Below the pieces are notes generated by a model. The model saw nothing but the letters and a program-made list of their open reading frames with translations, was not told the DNA's origin and did not search any database. A program made the translations under genes and the position numbers. A stretch of 64,000 bases of DNA from CADEFX01 sp963840425 (GTDB taxonomy: Bacteria; Pseudomonadota; Alphaproteobacteria; Rhizobiales; Hyphomicrobiaceae), in NCBI GenBank assembly GCA_963840425.1, contig CAWIYZ010000026.1:62001-126000 (forward strand), written 5' to 3'. Below, piece after piece: positions 46,931-55,358 of this stretch. Within the stretch, counting starts at the first letter, position 1. Each line of letters begins with the position of its first letter.

Positions 46931-47838
46931 TGGACCAGGGGGAGCACGATCCTGCATTGTACGCCGTCGGGCTTGATCTCGTGCTCGACGCTGGCGTTGG
47001 GTAACCCATTCTTGATGAGCACGGTACCCAGTCCACTGCGGAGAGGAGGCGCGATCTCGAGCCCGTCGTGCTCCCGCCACTCGAAGTGGAGCTGCGAGTT
47101 CTCGACGCGCCATGTCACGCTCACCAAACCTTGCGGCGAGTGCCAGGCGCCATACTTGAGGGCGTTGGTCGCGAGCTCATGCAAGATCTGCGCGAACGGC
47201 GTTGTCGCTTCCATGGGCAGCTTGACCGGCTCGCCTTCCACATTCAGGCGCGTGCGGTCCGGAGACATGGTGGCCACAAGCGCATCGACGAGAGCATTCA
47301 AACTGGTTCCCTCGTTGGCGCTTGCACCAAGAAAGTCCTGGGCTGCAGCCAGGGCCATGATGCGACCGCTGACAGATTGCGCCATCTCGTCCGCGCTCGA
47401 GCCAGAACGGATCGTCTGCAGGCAGATGGCATTCGTGATCGAGAACAGGTTCTTGATGCGATGCTTCAATTCGTTGTTGATGAAGGCGAGCTGCTGGTCT
47501 TGCTGCTTGATGCGCTGGATTGCCTGGACCAGTTGATGGACGAGCGCGATGTTGACGCCCGCCACCGCTAAGAAAACCATTATGCCCACGAGGCGAAGCA
47601 AGACGGGATCGGCATTCGTGGCGTCGATCCAGGCAGCGCCCGTAATCGCAGAAAGCGCAAGCACGACGATGCTCGGGCCCATGCCGCAACAGTACGCGGC
47701 CATGATCACGCCAGCGAAGAACGGTGCATAGGGCAAGCGGTCGGGAGCCAGATAGTCCAGACCGACGCGCGCCAGCACCGCTGCCGAGAAAAGGAGCAGA
47801 GCGAGGGTGTAGGCCTGGAATTTCGTAAGCGAGTACAT
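46927..47838 (-). CDS. HWE-family sensor histidine kinase with DUF4118 membrane domain
   Basis: 303 residues from MYSLTKFQAYTLALLLF; the upstream extension to 47928 has no membrane or coding character. Four membrane helices form a DUF4118 (KdpD-like) region with the typical PYAPFFAGVIMAAYCCG. A short coiled coil (VQAIQRIKQQDQQLAFINNELKHRIKNLFSITNAI) holds the phospho-acceptor His, and the HWE catalytic part has HELATNALKYGAW and the WREHDG signature. No response regulator gene is adjacent, so it is an orphan kinase. The input signal is unknown; HWE kinases often serve light or general stress responses in this group. Confidence 0.92.
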   Translation of the reverse strand: MYSLTKFQAYTLALLLFSAAVLARVGLDYLAPDRLPYAPFFAGVIMAAYCCGMGPSIVVLALSAITGAAWIDATNADPVLLRLVGIMVFLAVAGVNIALVHQLVQAIQRIKQQDQQLAFINNELKHRIKNLFSITNAICLQTIRSGSSADEMAQSVSGRIMALAAAQDFLGASANEGTSLNALVDALVATMSPDRTRLNVEGEPVKLPMEATTPFAQILHELATNALKYGAWHSPQGLVSVTWRVENSQLHFEWREHDGLEIAPPLRSGLGTVLIKNGLPNASVEHEIKPDGVQCRIVLPLVH

Positions 47839-48079
47839 GATGGATGGATCACCCGCGGGACCGGCGTCCGCATACAGTAGGTGACACTGCCTCCTCTGTT
47901 CGCGAGAATGTCGGATGAATGGCCGCACGCGAGCGTAGGCACCTGGATACCGCTTAGCTCGCTGCAGGCGCGACTACAGCATGGCTAGACAGGTAAAAAG
48001 AACGTCCTTGGGTCAGTCGGGTTCCATGGCCCGGAGGCACGTGGTTCTGGGCGTGCTGTCGAAGCACTGGTGTGCAGTA

Positions 48080-48092
48080 GGAGGATCCCTCC
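48080..48092 (+). promoter_or_regulatory. Ribosome-binding site inside a perfect palindrome
   Basis: GGAGG-ATC-CCTCC (48080-48092) is an exact inverted repeat that ends one base before the ATG at 48093. The first arm is a consensus Shine-Dalgarno sequence and the second arm is its complement, so a small hairpin could mask the site. With a three-base loop the fold is short, and its effect is uncertain. Confidence 0.45.
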
Positions 48093-48908
48093 ATGCAAAT
48101 CATTGATGCACAGATCCATATTTGGGCGAAGGGGACGGTCGTGCCGCCGCACCGAACAACGCCCTACCTGCTCGACGAGGCGCTGCGCGACATGGATGCC
48201 GCTGGTGTGCACGGCGCGATCCTGCACCCCCCAAGCTGGGACGAGGATTCCAATGCGCAGGCCATCGAGGCCGCGCGCCTGCATCCGGATCGCTTTGCCA
48301 TCCTCGGTCGCATTCCACTCGATGAGTTCGATAAGCGCAGGTTGATCGAGACCTGGAAACTGCAGGCCGGCATGTGCGGGCTGCGCTACACGTTTCTCAA
48401 GCCGCATATGAAGTCCTGGCCGACCGATGGAACCATGGACTGGCTGTGGCCGGCGGCGGAGCGCTTTGGCGTGCCGGTGGCGCTGCTTGCGGGTGACTTC
48501 CTTCCTCTCGTCGGCGAGATTGCTGAACGGCATTCGGGCCTGCGTCTCATCATCGATCATTTCGGCATCGTGCGTGGCAATAAGGATGACGCGGCGTTCG
48601 CCAACATGCCCCAGCTTGTCGCGCTGGCGAAGCACCCCAACATCGCGGTCAAGGTCACTGGCGGGCCGCAGTATGTGACGGACGGCTATCCATTCAGGAG
48701 CCTGCAGCCGCGCTACCGCGCCATATATGATGCTTTCGGCCCTCGGCGCATGTTCTGGGGTACCGACATCACGCGCATGCCGTGTAGTTGGAAGGAATGC
48801 GTTACGGCATTTGCTGATCAACCGTGGCTCCCCGAATCCGACAAGGTGCTCATCATGGGACGGGCGATGGCCGATTGGATCGGCTGGGAGCGTAAGAGTT
48901 GGGATTGA
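48093..48908 (+). CDS. Amidohydrolase family 2 protein (metal-dependent hydrolase/decarboxylase type)
   Basis: 271 residues. The start MQIIDAQIHIW carries the metal-binding HxH-like motif of the amidohydrolase-2 clan, though here it reads QIH, so the first ligand is replaced by Gln. Further conserved strands are HGAILHPPSWDED, RFAILGRIPLDE, AGMCGLRYTF, LIIDHFGIVRG with the His ligand, VKVTGGPQYV and RMFWGTDITRMPCSW with the catalytic Asp. Relatives act as lactonases (2-pyrone-4,6-dicarboxylate hydrolase) or decarboxylases. The neighbours do not define a pathway. Confidence 0.87.
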   Translation: MQIIDAQIHIWAKGTVVPPHRTTPYLLDEALRDMDAAGVHGAILHPPSWDEDSNAQAIEAARLHPDRFAILGRIPLDEFDKRRLIETWKLQAGMCGLRYTFLKPHMKSWPTDGTMDWLWPAAERFGVPVALLAGDFLPLVGEIAERHSGLRLIIDHFGIVRGNKDDAAFANMPQLVALAKHPNIAVKVTGGPQYVTDGYPFRSLQPRYRAIYDAFGPRRMFWGTDITRMPCSWKECVTAFADQPWLPESDKVLIMGRAMADWIGWERKSWD

Positions 48909-49010
48909 GAATGGCTGCGACGGGAGAGCACTGGTTCCACCTTGACGGTTCCAGATTTCGATCCCAGGTGTCGGTGGCGGAGGTTCCCGCAGTCATACCA
49001 GGAGCGCACC

Positions 49011-49523
49011 ATGGCTGACGTCATCCCGAAGCAATACCTCGACTTGTTCGACAAGAAGGCGTTCGGCAATCTCGGCACCACGATGCAGGACGGCAGCCCA
49101 CAGGTAACCCCGGTTTGGGTTGACTACGACGGCAAGCATGTGCGCTTCAACTCGGCGCTCGGGCGCGTGAAGGACAAGAATGTACGCCGTGATCCGCGCG
49201 TCTCCATTGCTCTCCTGGACCCGGAAAACCCCTACCGCTACCTGGAAATCCGCGGCCGGGTCGTCGAGATTACTCAGGAGGGCGCTGACAGTCATATCGA
49301 CGCGCTGGCGAAAAAGTATCTCGGCAAGGACAAATACCCATTTCGCAAGGCCGACGAGATTCTGCGTCACCTACAAGGTGGCGCCGGAAAAAGTCAGCTC
49401 CATGGGCTGAATTTCTCGGTCGAAGACGAGGTAGCGGCAAGGCGCTCCCGGCCGGCCTGCCGTTCCTCCGCCCGATCGTCGCGTCCTATTTGCGCAGCGG
49501 CGGCATACTCTCTAGCATTGTGA
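49011..49523 (+). CDS. PPOX-class F420/FMN-dependent oxidoreductase, C-terminus frameshifted
   Basis: The ATG at 49011 begins MADVIPKQYLDLFDKKAFGNLGTTMQDGSPQVTPVWVDYDG, the split-barrel flavin-binding pattern of this family, followed by RDPRVSIALLDPENPYRYLEIRGRVVEI. The open frame runs to 49523, but after EILRH it no longer looks like the family. In the next frame, from about 49356, VTYKVAPEKVSSMG ends at 49410, which is the normal PPOX ending. Two missing bases or one extra near 49355 explain the change, so the true product is likely about 133 residues. Confidence 0.85.
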   Translation: MADVIPKQYLDLFDKKAFGNLGTTMQDGSPQVTPVWVDYDGKHVRFNSALGRVKDKNVRRDPRVSIALLDPENPYRYLEIRGRVVEITQEGADSHIDALAKKYLGKDKYPFRKADEILRHLQGGAGKSQLHGLNFSVEDEVAARRSRPACRSSARSSRPICAAAAYSLAL

Positions 49524-49592
49524 CAGAGCCCGGTGGGTCAGAGACCCGCCGCAACTAGCTGCACACGACAGTCGATACGGGAGGGCGCCTGG

Positions 49593-50663
49593 ATGGGCAA
49601 AAAGTACAATATTCTCGGCATGGGGGCGTCGTACGGGTCGCTGCTCGCCAGCAAGCTGCTGATGGCCGGGCACTCGGTGAAGCTCATCTGCCTGCCGGCC
49701 GAGGCGGAGCTGATCAACAAGGAAGGCGCCATCGTGCGCATGCCCGTCAAAGGCCGCGACGGGCTCGTTGAGATCAACACGCAGAAGTTGCCGGGCAAGC
49801 TGACGGCCGGCGGTCCTGCCGGCATCAATCCCAAAGACTATGACCTCGTGGCGCTGGCGATGCAGGAGCCGCAGTATCGCTCACCCGGCGTGCGCGAGCT
49901 GCTGGATGCGGTGGCGAAATCCAAGGTGCCGTGCATGTCGATCATGAACATGCCGCCGCTGCCCTATCTCAAACGCATTCCCGGCCTCGATACCCAGCCC
50001 TGTCGAGCCGCTTTCACGGACGCCACAGTCTGGGACAGCTTCGATCCGGAGCTACTGACATTGTGCAGTCCGGACCCGCAGGCGTTCCGGCCGCCCGAGG
50101 ACAAGGTCAACGTGCTGCAGGTGCGTCTGCCGACCAACTTCAAGTCGGCGCGATTCGGCTCGGATGCGAATACAGCCATTCTGCGCGATCTGGAGGCCGA
50201 CGTCGAAGCGGCGCGCTTCGACACCGGCAAGGAGAAGATCGAGCTGCCGGTGAAGCTCAAGGTGCACGACTCTATCTTCGTGCCGCTGGCGAAGTGGAGC
50301 ATGCTGCTGGCCGGCAACTATCGCTGCGTGCAGAAGGACGGCATGCGCTCCATCAAGGAGGCCGTGCATACAGACCTGGAGACGTCGCGCTCGGTGTACA
50401 ACTGGGTGGTGAAGTTGTGCACCACGCTCGGCGCCGACGAGAAGGATTTGGTGCCGTTCGAAAAGTACGCCAATGCGGCATTGTCGCTGGTGACCCCGTC
50501 GTCGGCGGCGCGCGCGCTGGCCAACGGTGCGCCCAACATCGAGCGCGTGGACCGGCTGGTGCAGACTATCGCCGCGCAAAAGGGCATGCGGTTGGACGCA
50601 ATCGATCAGACGGTCGCTTTGGTCGACAGCTGGGTAGAGCGCAACCGCAAGAAAGCGTCTTGA
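49593..50663 (+). CDS. Ketopantoate reductase-like NAD(P)-dependent protein
   Basis: 356 residues from MGKKYNILGMGASYGSLLASKL with an upstream GGGAGGG site. GMGASYGS is the Rossmann dinucleotide loop. The following HSVKLICLPAEAELINKEG and YDLVALAMQEPQY match the ApbA/PanE N-terminal domain, and the helical C-terminal half (FVPLAKWSMLLAGNYR and DRLVQTIAAQKGMRLDAIDQTVALVDSWVERN) is longer than in PanE. The true substrate is probably not ketopantoate. It overlaps no other gene; the next gene is convergent. Confidence 0.82.
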   Translation: MGKKYNILGMGASYGSLLASKLLMAGHSVKLICLPAEAELINKEGAIVRMPVKGRDGLVEINTQKLPGKLTAGGPAGINPKDYDLVALAMQEPQYRSPGVRELLDAVAKSKVPCMSIMNMPPLPYLKRIPGLDTQPCRAAFTDATVWDSFDPELLTLCSPDPQAFRPPEDKVNVLQVRLPTNFKSARFGSDANTAILRDLEADVEAARFDTGKEKIELPVKLKVHDSIFVPLAKWSMLLAGNYRCVQKDGMRSIKEAVHTDLETSRSVYNWVVKLCTTLGADEKDLVPFEKYANAALSLVTPSSAARALANGAPNIERVDRLVQTIAAQKGMRLDAIDQTVALVDSWVERNRKKAS

Positions 50664-50685
50664 ACAGGCCAATCCTCGGCGCGGG

Positions 50686-51498
50686 TCAGCCTTGTCTCGC
50701 GCCAAGGGCCCGGGTCATGGCTGCACGGGCGCGCTTGGCGCGTTCAGCGAATGACAAGTGTGCGTAGCGCGGATTGGGCGCCTCGATGGCCACCGGCGTG
50801 CTGTCTGGCAAGGCGGCCAGAAACTCCCGCACGGGCAGTGCTCCTTCTCCTGGGTAGAGACGATTGCCGCGGGCCTCGCGACGCAGCTCGTCGGTCGTCG
50901 CGGGGATGGCCGCTGATGCATCGCACACGTGAGCGAAATGCATGAGCGCAGGCGGGACCTGTGCCAGGTCAGCCGAACTACCTCCCGAGCGGCTTAGATG
51001 CAGTAGATCGATAAGTAAGCCGGCGTTTGGCGCACCGGCCGCGTTCACGATCTGAAGCGCATCGGCGAGGCGTGCGACGTGCGTGTAGGGAATGAACTCC
51101 AGCGCGGGCTTCAGATCGAACTCGGCGGCCAGTGTGCATAGCCTCGCGAAGTTGTCGATGGCCCGCGCTCGATCCGGATCGTTGCAGATGACGACGAGAT
51201 AGCGCGCGCCCAGCTCGGCCCCGAGTGCGAAGGCGGGCCTGCAAGCCTCCACTCGGAAGTCCGGTCCCATCCAGAATGCTTCGACATCGAGCACCTTGAC
51301 ACCCGTGGTGGCCAGCCGCTGCTTGACCTCGTGCTCGGCCTGGGTGTCGCCGACGATCGAGCGCCATGCCGGATCGGGTGTTGGCGGCACGACCCTCAGG
51401 CCCACATGACTGAAGCCCGATGCGGACGCCGCATCGATCAACTCGAGCGGAGTGGCGTCCAGCATGGTCAGGTGGGCGAGCGAGACCGGTCGCGGCAA
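50686..51498 (-). CDS. Sugar phosphate isomerase/epimerase-like TIM-barrel protein
   Basis: 270 residues of the xylose-isomerase-like/AP-endonuclease-2 fold. The start MPRPVSLAHLTMLDATPLELIDAASASGFSHVGLRVVP is typical; further strands are VKVLDVEAFW, ARYLVVICND, LKPALEFIPYTHV with the metal-binding Glu, AGLLIDLLHLSRSG with Asp and His, and LMHFAHVCDA. GALPVREFLAALPDSTPVAIEAPN holds the final Glu. These residues form the expected divalent-metal site. Relatives include hydroxypyruvate isomerases and inosose dehydratases. The TauD-like gene is just upstream on the same strand with a 27-base gap. Confidence 0.88.
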   Translation of the reverse strand: MPRPVSLAHLTMLDATPLELIDAASASGFSHVGLRVVPPTPDPAWRSIVGDTQAEHEVKQRLATTGVKVLDVEAFWMGPDFRVEACRPAFALGAELGARYLVVICNDPDRARAIDNFARLCTLAAEFDLKPALEFIPYTHVARLADALQIVNAAGAPNAGLLIDLLHLSRSGGSSADLAQVPPALMHFAHVCDASAAIPATTDELRREARGNRLYPGEGALPVREFLAALPDSTPVAIEAPNPRYAHLSFAERAKRARAAMTRALGARQG

Positions 51499-51525
51499 GA
51501 AGCGTGCCCTCCTGTGTATTCGAGA

Positions 51526-52371
51526 TCAGACCACGCGCGTGCCGCAGATCTGCGTGCGGCGCATCACCCGCCGAAAAGGGCCCGCGTCGTGAATGGCCAG
51601 GTGCTTGCAAACCCGGTTGTCCCAGAATGCAATCGAGCCGGTCTCCCAGCGGAAACGGCAGGTGAACTCCGGCCGGTGCCCGTAGTCGAGCAGAAAATCC
51701 AGCAGCGGCTTGCTCTCGGCCTCGGTCATGCCCTCGAAGCCGACAGTGTAGGAGTGATTGACGTAGAGCAGCTTGCGGCCGGTCTCGGGATGCGTCGCCA
51801 CCACCGGGTGCGTGCTGACCGTTTCGCGCCAGTTAGCGTCCTCGCGTACCTTGGTCGAGCGCTGCGCATTCATGGCCGCCGCCGGACCCGCGACCTTGCG
51901 ATCAGAGTGCAGGGCCTTGAGGCCACCGATCATCTTCTTCATGCCGTCTGACAACGCCTCGTAGGCTTGGTATTGATTGGCGAACAGCGTGTCACCGCCA
52001 TAGGGCGGCACCTCGATGGCGTAAAGGATGGCGCCCATGGGTGGCTCCGCCACCATGGTGGTGTCGGCATGCCACTCCTCACCGACGATCTTCTTGTCCC
52101 CGGGCTCGCGCGTGATCTGGATCACCTCGGGATCGGCCTGCAAGCCCTTGTAGTTGGGGTGGATGAAAAGCTTGCCAAACCGGCGCGAGAACGCCTTGTG
52201 GCGCTCGGCATCGAGCTTCTGGTCACGAAAAAAGATGACGCAGTGGTCGAGCAGCGCCTGGCGGATGTCGCCGATCGTGCGATCGTCGAGGTTCTCGCTG
52301 ACGTCGACGCCATGGATCTCGGCACCGATGCTGCCGGCGATCGGCCGCACCTCGATCTGGCTGTTGCGCAT
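51526..52371 (-). CDS. TauD/TfdA-family Fe(II)/2-oxoglutarate dioxygenase
   Basis: 281 residues. The N-terminal IEVRPIAGSIGAEIHGVDVSENLDD is the TauD signature; iron ligands are His101 and Asp103 in EEWHADTTMV and His257 in DNRVCKHLAIHDA, and the 2-oxoglutarate-binding Arg follows in PFRRVMRRTQI. The family oxidises taurine, 2,4-D, alkyl sulfates and many other small molecules. No sulfonate transporter is linked, so the substrate is open. It is probably transcribed with the downstream TIM-barrel isomerase. Confidence 0.93.
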   Translation of the reverse strand: MRNSQIEVRPIAGSIGAEIHGVDVSENLDDRTIGDIRQALLDHCVIFFRDQKLDAERHKAFSRRFGKLFIHPNYKGLQADPEVIQITREPGDKKIVGEEWHADTTMVAEPPMGAILYAIEVPPYGGDTLFANQYQAYEALSDGMKKMIGGLKALHSDRKVAGPAAAMNAQRSTKVREDANWRETVSTHPVVATHPETGRKLLYVNHSYTVGFEGMTEAESKPLLDFLLDYGHRPEFTCRFRWETGSIAFWDNRVCKHLAIHDAGPFRRVMRRTQICGTRVV

Positions 52372-52773
52372 GGGTTTCCTCCGTCCGCGATCTGGTTGTT
52401 CTTCATGCCGGCCGCCTGGCGTGCCTGCAGCAAAGCTGCTGGCAAGAGGCTATGGCGTGCGCGAGAACGGCGCAACAGGTGGCAAGGCATGCACGGTCCT
52501 CGTGCAGTTACCTGGGTAATTTGAGATCCTTATCGTTTGCATCCAAACATCTCATTTGCGCAATGAAAGGCGGTGACTTATCTCCCGCACCGCCACAGCA
52601 GGCACGACAAGAAAATTTCGAACTCCAACAGAGATGACCATGAGCGCAGAAATTCTGATCCGGACGGCTGGTCTGGCCGATAGGGACGAGCTGAGAGCCA
52701 TGCAGGCCATGATCACAGCTGCCGGCCCGATGATGATCACAGCCAAGGGCTGCATGACGGGTCACAGCGCCTG
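52372..52773. other. Intergenic region with a possible GNAT N-terminal remnant
   Basis: About 400 bases. From 52640 on the plus strand a frame begins MSAEILIRTAGLADRDELRAMQ, which resembles the first strand and helix of a GNAT acetyltransferase. It soon loses that character and overlaps the 3' end of the DUF1194 gene. It may be a gene fragment; the rest of the region shows nothing. Confidence 0.3.
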
Positions 52774-53529
52774 TCACTCCCACGCACCAGTGGGAGCCGG
52801 GCCCGGACCGAGCGCAATCTCCTTGATCAGCTTGCTCAGGATGGAGCGGCCGAAGGCCTCGTGCCCTTCGGCCGCCAGGGCGAAAGCGCCCGGACCGCCG
52901 ATGACGTGGTCCTCATAATACTTGAGCAGCCCGCCCGGCGGATGCGTGTGCATGGGATTGGTGGGCAATGGGATCGCGCTCAATATGGCGAGACCGTTGA
53001 TCGTGATGCCCTGCCGTACCGCATCATCGCGGGCCTCCACGATATCGCGGCCGATATTGTTCGTGCCGTCGCCCGAGACATCGATCACGCGCCGTGACGC
53101 AGCGAATGGACTGCGGGCGAACTGCCGCACGGAATAGTCGATGGCCGCACTTATGGAAGTGCGTTCCATGAAAGCTCGGGGTGCCGCAAGAATGCGGTCC
53201 GCGAAGGCGCGGGCTTCCTCTGCCGTGCCGATGGACGTCCAGTCCACTGCGACGGTTTGCGCATGCGCCCCCGACCATTCGACGAAGCAGATGGCGATGC
53301 GGCTGGTCTCGGTGGACTGGATGGCGGCAATCACCTTGGGATTGGTAATGGCCGCCGCGTAACCCTCCCGCTGCAACTTGAACTTCTCGGCGTCGACGCT
53401 CCGCGAAATGTCGGCGGCGAGCACCAGCAGCAGTTCGACGCGCTCCTCGGCCATGGCCGGACTGGCGAGGCGGGTGTCGGCGCCGAGGGTTGCCAGGCAT
53501 ACGGCAGCGACCAGCATCCACTTGCGCAT
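52774..53529 (-). CDS. Exported DUF1194 (von Willebrand A-like) protein
   Basis: 251 residues from MRKWMLVAAVCLATLGADT with a Sec signal peptide ending near PAMAEE. The mature part is a VWA-like fold: VELLLVLAADISRSVDAEKFKLQREGYAAAITNPKVIAAI, then WSGAHAQTVAVDWTSI, RTSISAAIDYSVRQF and RRVIDVSGDGTNNIGRDI. The metal-ion-dependent adhesion site DxSxS reads DISRS. DUF1194 proteins are common in Hyphomicrobiales and are of unknown function. It is divergent from nuoA. ATG at 53544 is a longer but less likely start. Confidence 0.87.
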   Translation of the reverse strand: MRKWMLVAAVCLATLGADTRLASPAMAEERVELLLVLAADISRSVDAEKFKLQREGYAAAITNPKVIAAIQSTETSRIAICFVEWSGAHAQTVAVDWTSIGTAEEARAFADRILAAPRAFMERTSISAAIDYSVRQFARSPFAASRRVIDVSGDGTNNIGRDIVEARDDAVRQGITINGLAILSAIPLPTNPMHTHPPGGLLKYYEDHVIGGPGAFALAAEGHEAFGRSILSKLIKEIALGPGPAPTGAWE

Positions 53530-53761
53530 GGCGGAACACTCCACTCGCGGTGCAATGGTGCGACGTAGCTATGAGTTGAGCGCGGTTCAGGGCGGCCGGC
53601 AAGAGCGTTGATTGGCGAAAGCAATCGGCTGCGCACGCCGGGCGGGCTTCTTGCCGCAATCCCGGCCCCTCGGGGTTGCGCGGTGCAACCGGCTGGGTTA
53701 ACACCACATTGTCTGATTTGATGCGGGCCAACAGGCTCGCGCCGAGGCCGCCCCGGTTGCC

Positions 53762-54127
53762 ATGAACCAGCTTCTGCTCGACTATCTGCCGATTGCGGTG
53801 TTCATCGGCGTAGCACTTGTTATCGGCGGGGCGCTCATGGTGGCGCCTTTCCTGGTCGCCTATCGTAATCCGGACCCGGAAAAGCTATCGGCCTACGAAT
53901 GCGGATTCAACGCCTTCGACGATGCGCGCATGAAGTTCGACGTACGCTTCTACCTCGTGTCGATCCTGTTCATTATTTTTGATCTGGAGGTGGCGTTCCT
54001 GTTTCCGTGGGCGGTGGCCTTCAAGGACGTCGGCCTGTTCGGGTTCTGGTCGATGATGGTGTTCCTGGGCGTCCTGACGATCGGCTTCATCTACGAATGG
54101 CGCAAGGGAGCGCTGGAATGGGATTGA
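53762..54127 (+). CDS. nuoA: NADH-quinone oxidoreductase subunit A
   Basis: 121 residues with three membrane helices. The conserved loop YECGFNAFDDARMKFDVRFYL between helix 1 and helix 2 is diagnostic, as is LFIIFDLEVAFLFPWAV. NuoA is a small membrane subunit at the junction with the quinone-binding site of complex I. It is the first gene of the nuo run. Its stop lies inside the start region of nuoB. Confidence 0.97.
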   Translation: MNQLLLDYLPIAVFIGVALVIGGALMVAPFLVAYRNPDPEKLSAYECGFNAFDDARMKFDVRFYLVSILFIIFDLEVAFLFPWAVAFKDVGLFGFWSMMVFLGVLTIGFIYEWRKGALEWD

Positions 54128-54699
54128 TCATGTCTCCCGGCCTCGTGACTGCCCCTGCGTTCGACAAGCCGCGCGAGCAGGGCGCATCCGGAATCGTCAA
54201 GCCGGGAGACCCCACCTTCGGCCTCATCAGCAACGAGCTGGCCGACAAGGGTTTCCTGGTCACCACCACCGATGACCTTATCAATTGGGCCCGCACGGGC
54301 TCCTTGATGTGGATGACGTTCGGCCTGGCCTGCTGCGCGGTGGAGATGATGCAGGCGTCGATGCCGCGCTACGATGTGGAGCGGTTCGGCTTCGCGCCGC
54401 GGGCATCCCCGCGCCAGTCGGACGTGATGATCGTGGCCGGCACGCTCACCAACAAAATGGCGCCGGCGCTACGCAAGGTCTACGACCAGATGCCGGAGCC
54501 GCGCTACGTCATCTCCATGGGGAGCTGCGCCAACGGCGGCGGCTACTATCACTATTCTTACGCCGTGGTGCGCGGCTGCGACCGCATTGTGCCGGTCGAT
54601 GTCTACGTGCCGGGCTGCCCGCCGACGGCCGAGGCGTTGCTTTACGGCATTCTGCTCCTGCAGAAGAAGATCCGCCGCACCGGGACCATCGAGAGATAG
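54118..54699 (+). CDS. nuoB: NADH-quinone oxidoreductase subunit B
   Basis: 193 residues from MGLIMSPGLVTAPAF. The ATG at 54118 overlaps nuoA by ten bases and has a GGGAG site; ATG at 54130 is an alternative. The N2 [4Fe-4S] cluster ligands are in FGLACCAVEMM (two adjacent Cys), ISMGSCANGGGYYHYSY and VPGCPPTAEALLYG. This peripheral-arm subunit hands electrons to quinone. NELADKGFLVTTTDDLINWARTGSLMWMTFG is strongly conserved in alphaproteobacteria. Confidence 0.97.
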   Translation: MGLIMSPGLVTAPAFDKPREQGASGIVKPGDPTFGLISNELADKGFLVTTTDDLINWARTGSLMWMTFGLACCAVEMMQASMPRYDVERFGFAPRASPRQSDVMIVAGTLTNKMAPALRKVYDQMPEPRYVISMGSCANGGGYYHYSYAVVRGCDRIVPVDVYVPGCPPTAEALLYGILLLQKKIRRTGTIER

Positions 54700-54745
54700 G
54701 TAGTGGGCAATTGCGAGATGCCTCCAATACCCGCGCAGATGGATC

Positions 54746-55354
54746 ATGGACATGGATGAGGCGTTGACCAGGCTGAGCGAGCACGTGTCTACCGTGCTCA
54801 AAGGGGTTGCTCTGCGCAGTGATGTCCGCTTCGGCGAGCTGACGCTGACGATTGTGCGCGACGATATCGTGTCCGCACTGACGACCTTGCGCGACGATCC
54901 GCGCTGCCGGTTCGAGGTGTTGCTCGACATCTGCGGCGTTGATTATCCCGCGCGGCCCGAGCGTTTCGAGGTCGTCTACCACTTGCTGTCGCCGCGCAAG
55001 AACCTGCGTCTGCGGCTCAAGGTGGCGACGGACGAGAGGAGCGCCGTGCCCTCGGTGGTCGAGGTCTTCCCGGCCGCCAACTGGTACGAGCGCGAGGCCT
55101 ACGATATGTACGGCATCATGTTCTCGGGCCATCCGGACCTGCGCCGCATCCTCACGGACTACGGTTTCGAAGGCTATCCACTGCGCAAGGATTTCCCGCT
55201 CACGGGCTATGTCGAGGTGCGTTACGACGACGAGCAGAAGCGGGTCGTCTACGAGCCGGTGCGGCTGAACCAGGAATTCCGCAGCTTCGATTTCGAGTCG
55301 CCGTGGGAAGGGACAGAGTACGTTCTGCCGGGCGACGAGAAAGCGAAGGGGTGA
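54746..55354 (+). CDS. nuoC: NADH-quinone oxidoreductase subunit C (30 kDa)
   Basis: 202 residues. The 30-kDa subunit signature runs from ERFEVVYHLLSPRKNLRLRLKV through ANWYEREAYDMYGIMFSGHPDLRRIL to GYPLRKDFPLTGYVEVRYDD. It is separate from NuoD, unlike the fused NuoCD of gammaproteobacteria. ATG at 54752 is an alternative start. The gap to nuoD is four bases. Confidence 0.97.
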   Translation: MDMDEALTRLSEHVSTVLKGVALRSDVRFGELTLTIVRDDIVSALTTLRDDPRCRFEVLLDICGVDYPARPERFEVVYHLLSPRKNLRLRLKVATDERSAVPSVVEVFPAANWYEREAYDMYGIMFSGHPDLRRILTDYGFEGYPLRKDFPLTGYVEVRYDDEQKRVVYEPVRLNQEFRSFDFESPWEGTEYVLPGDEKAKG

Positions 55355-55358
55355 AGAC

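Noticed and set aside
47985..48821. 278-codon minus-strand open frame opposite the amidohydrolase
   Set aside because: Shadow of the plus-strand gene, which has clear family motifs and a strong ribosome-binding site.
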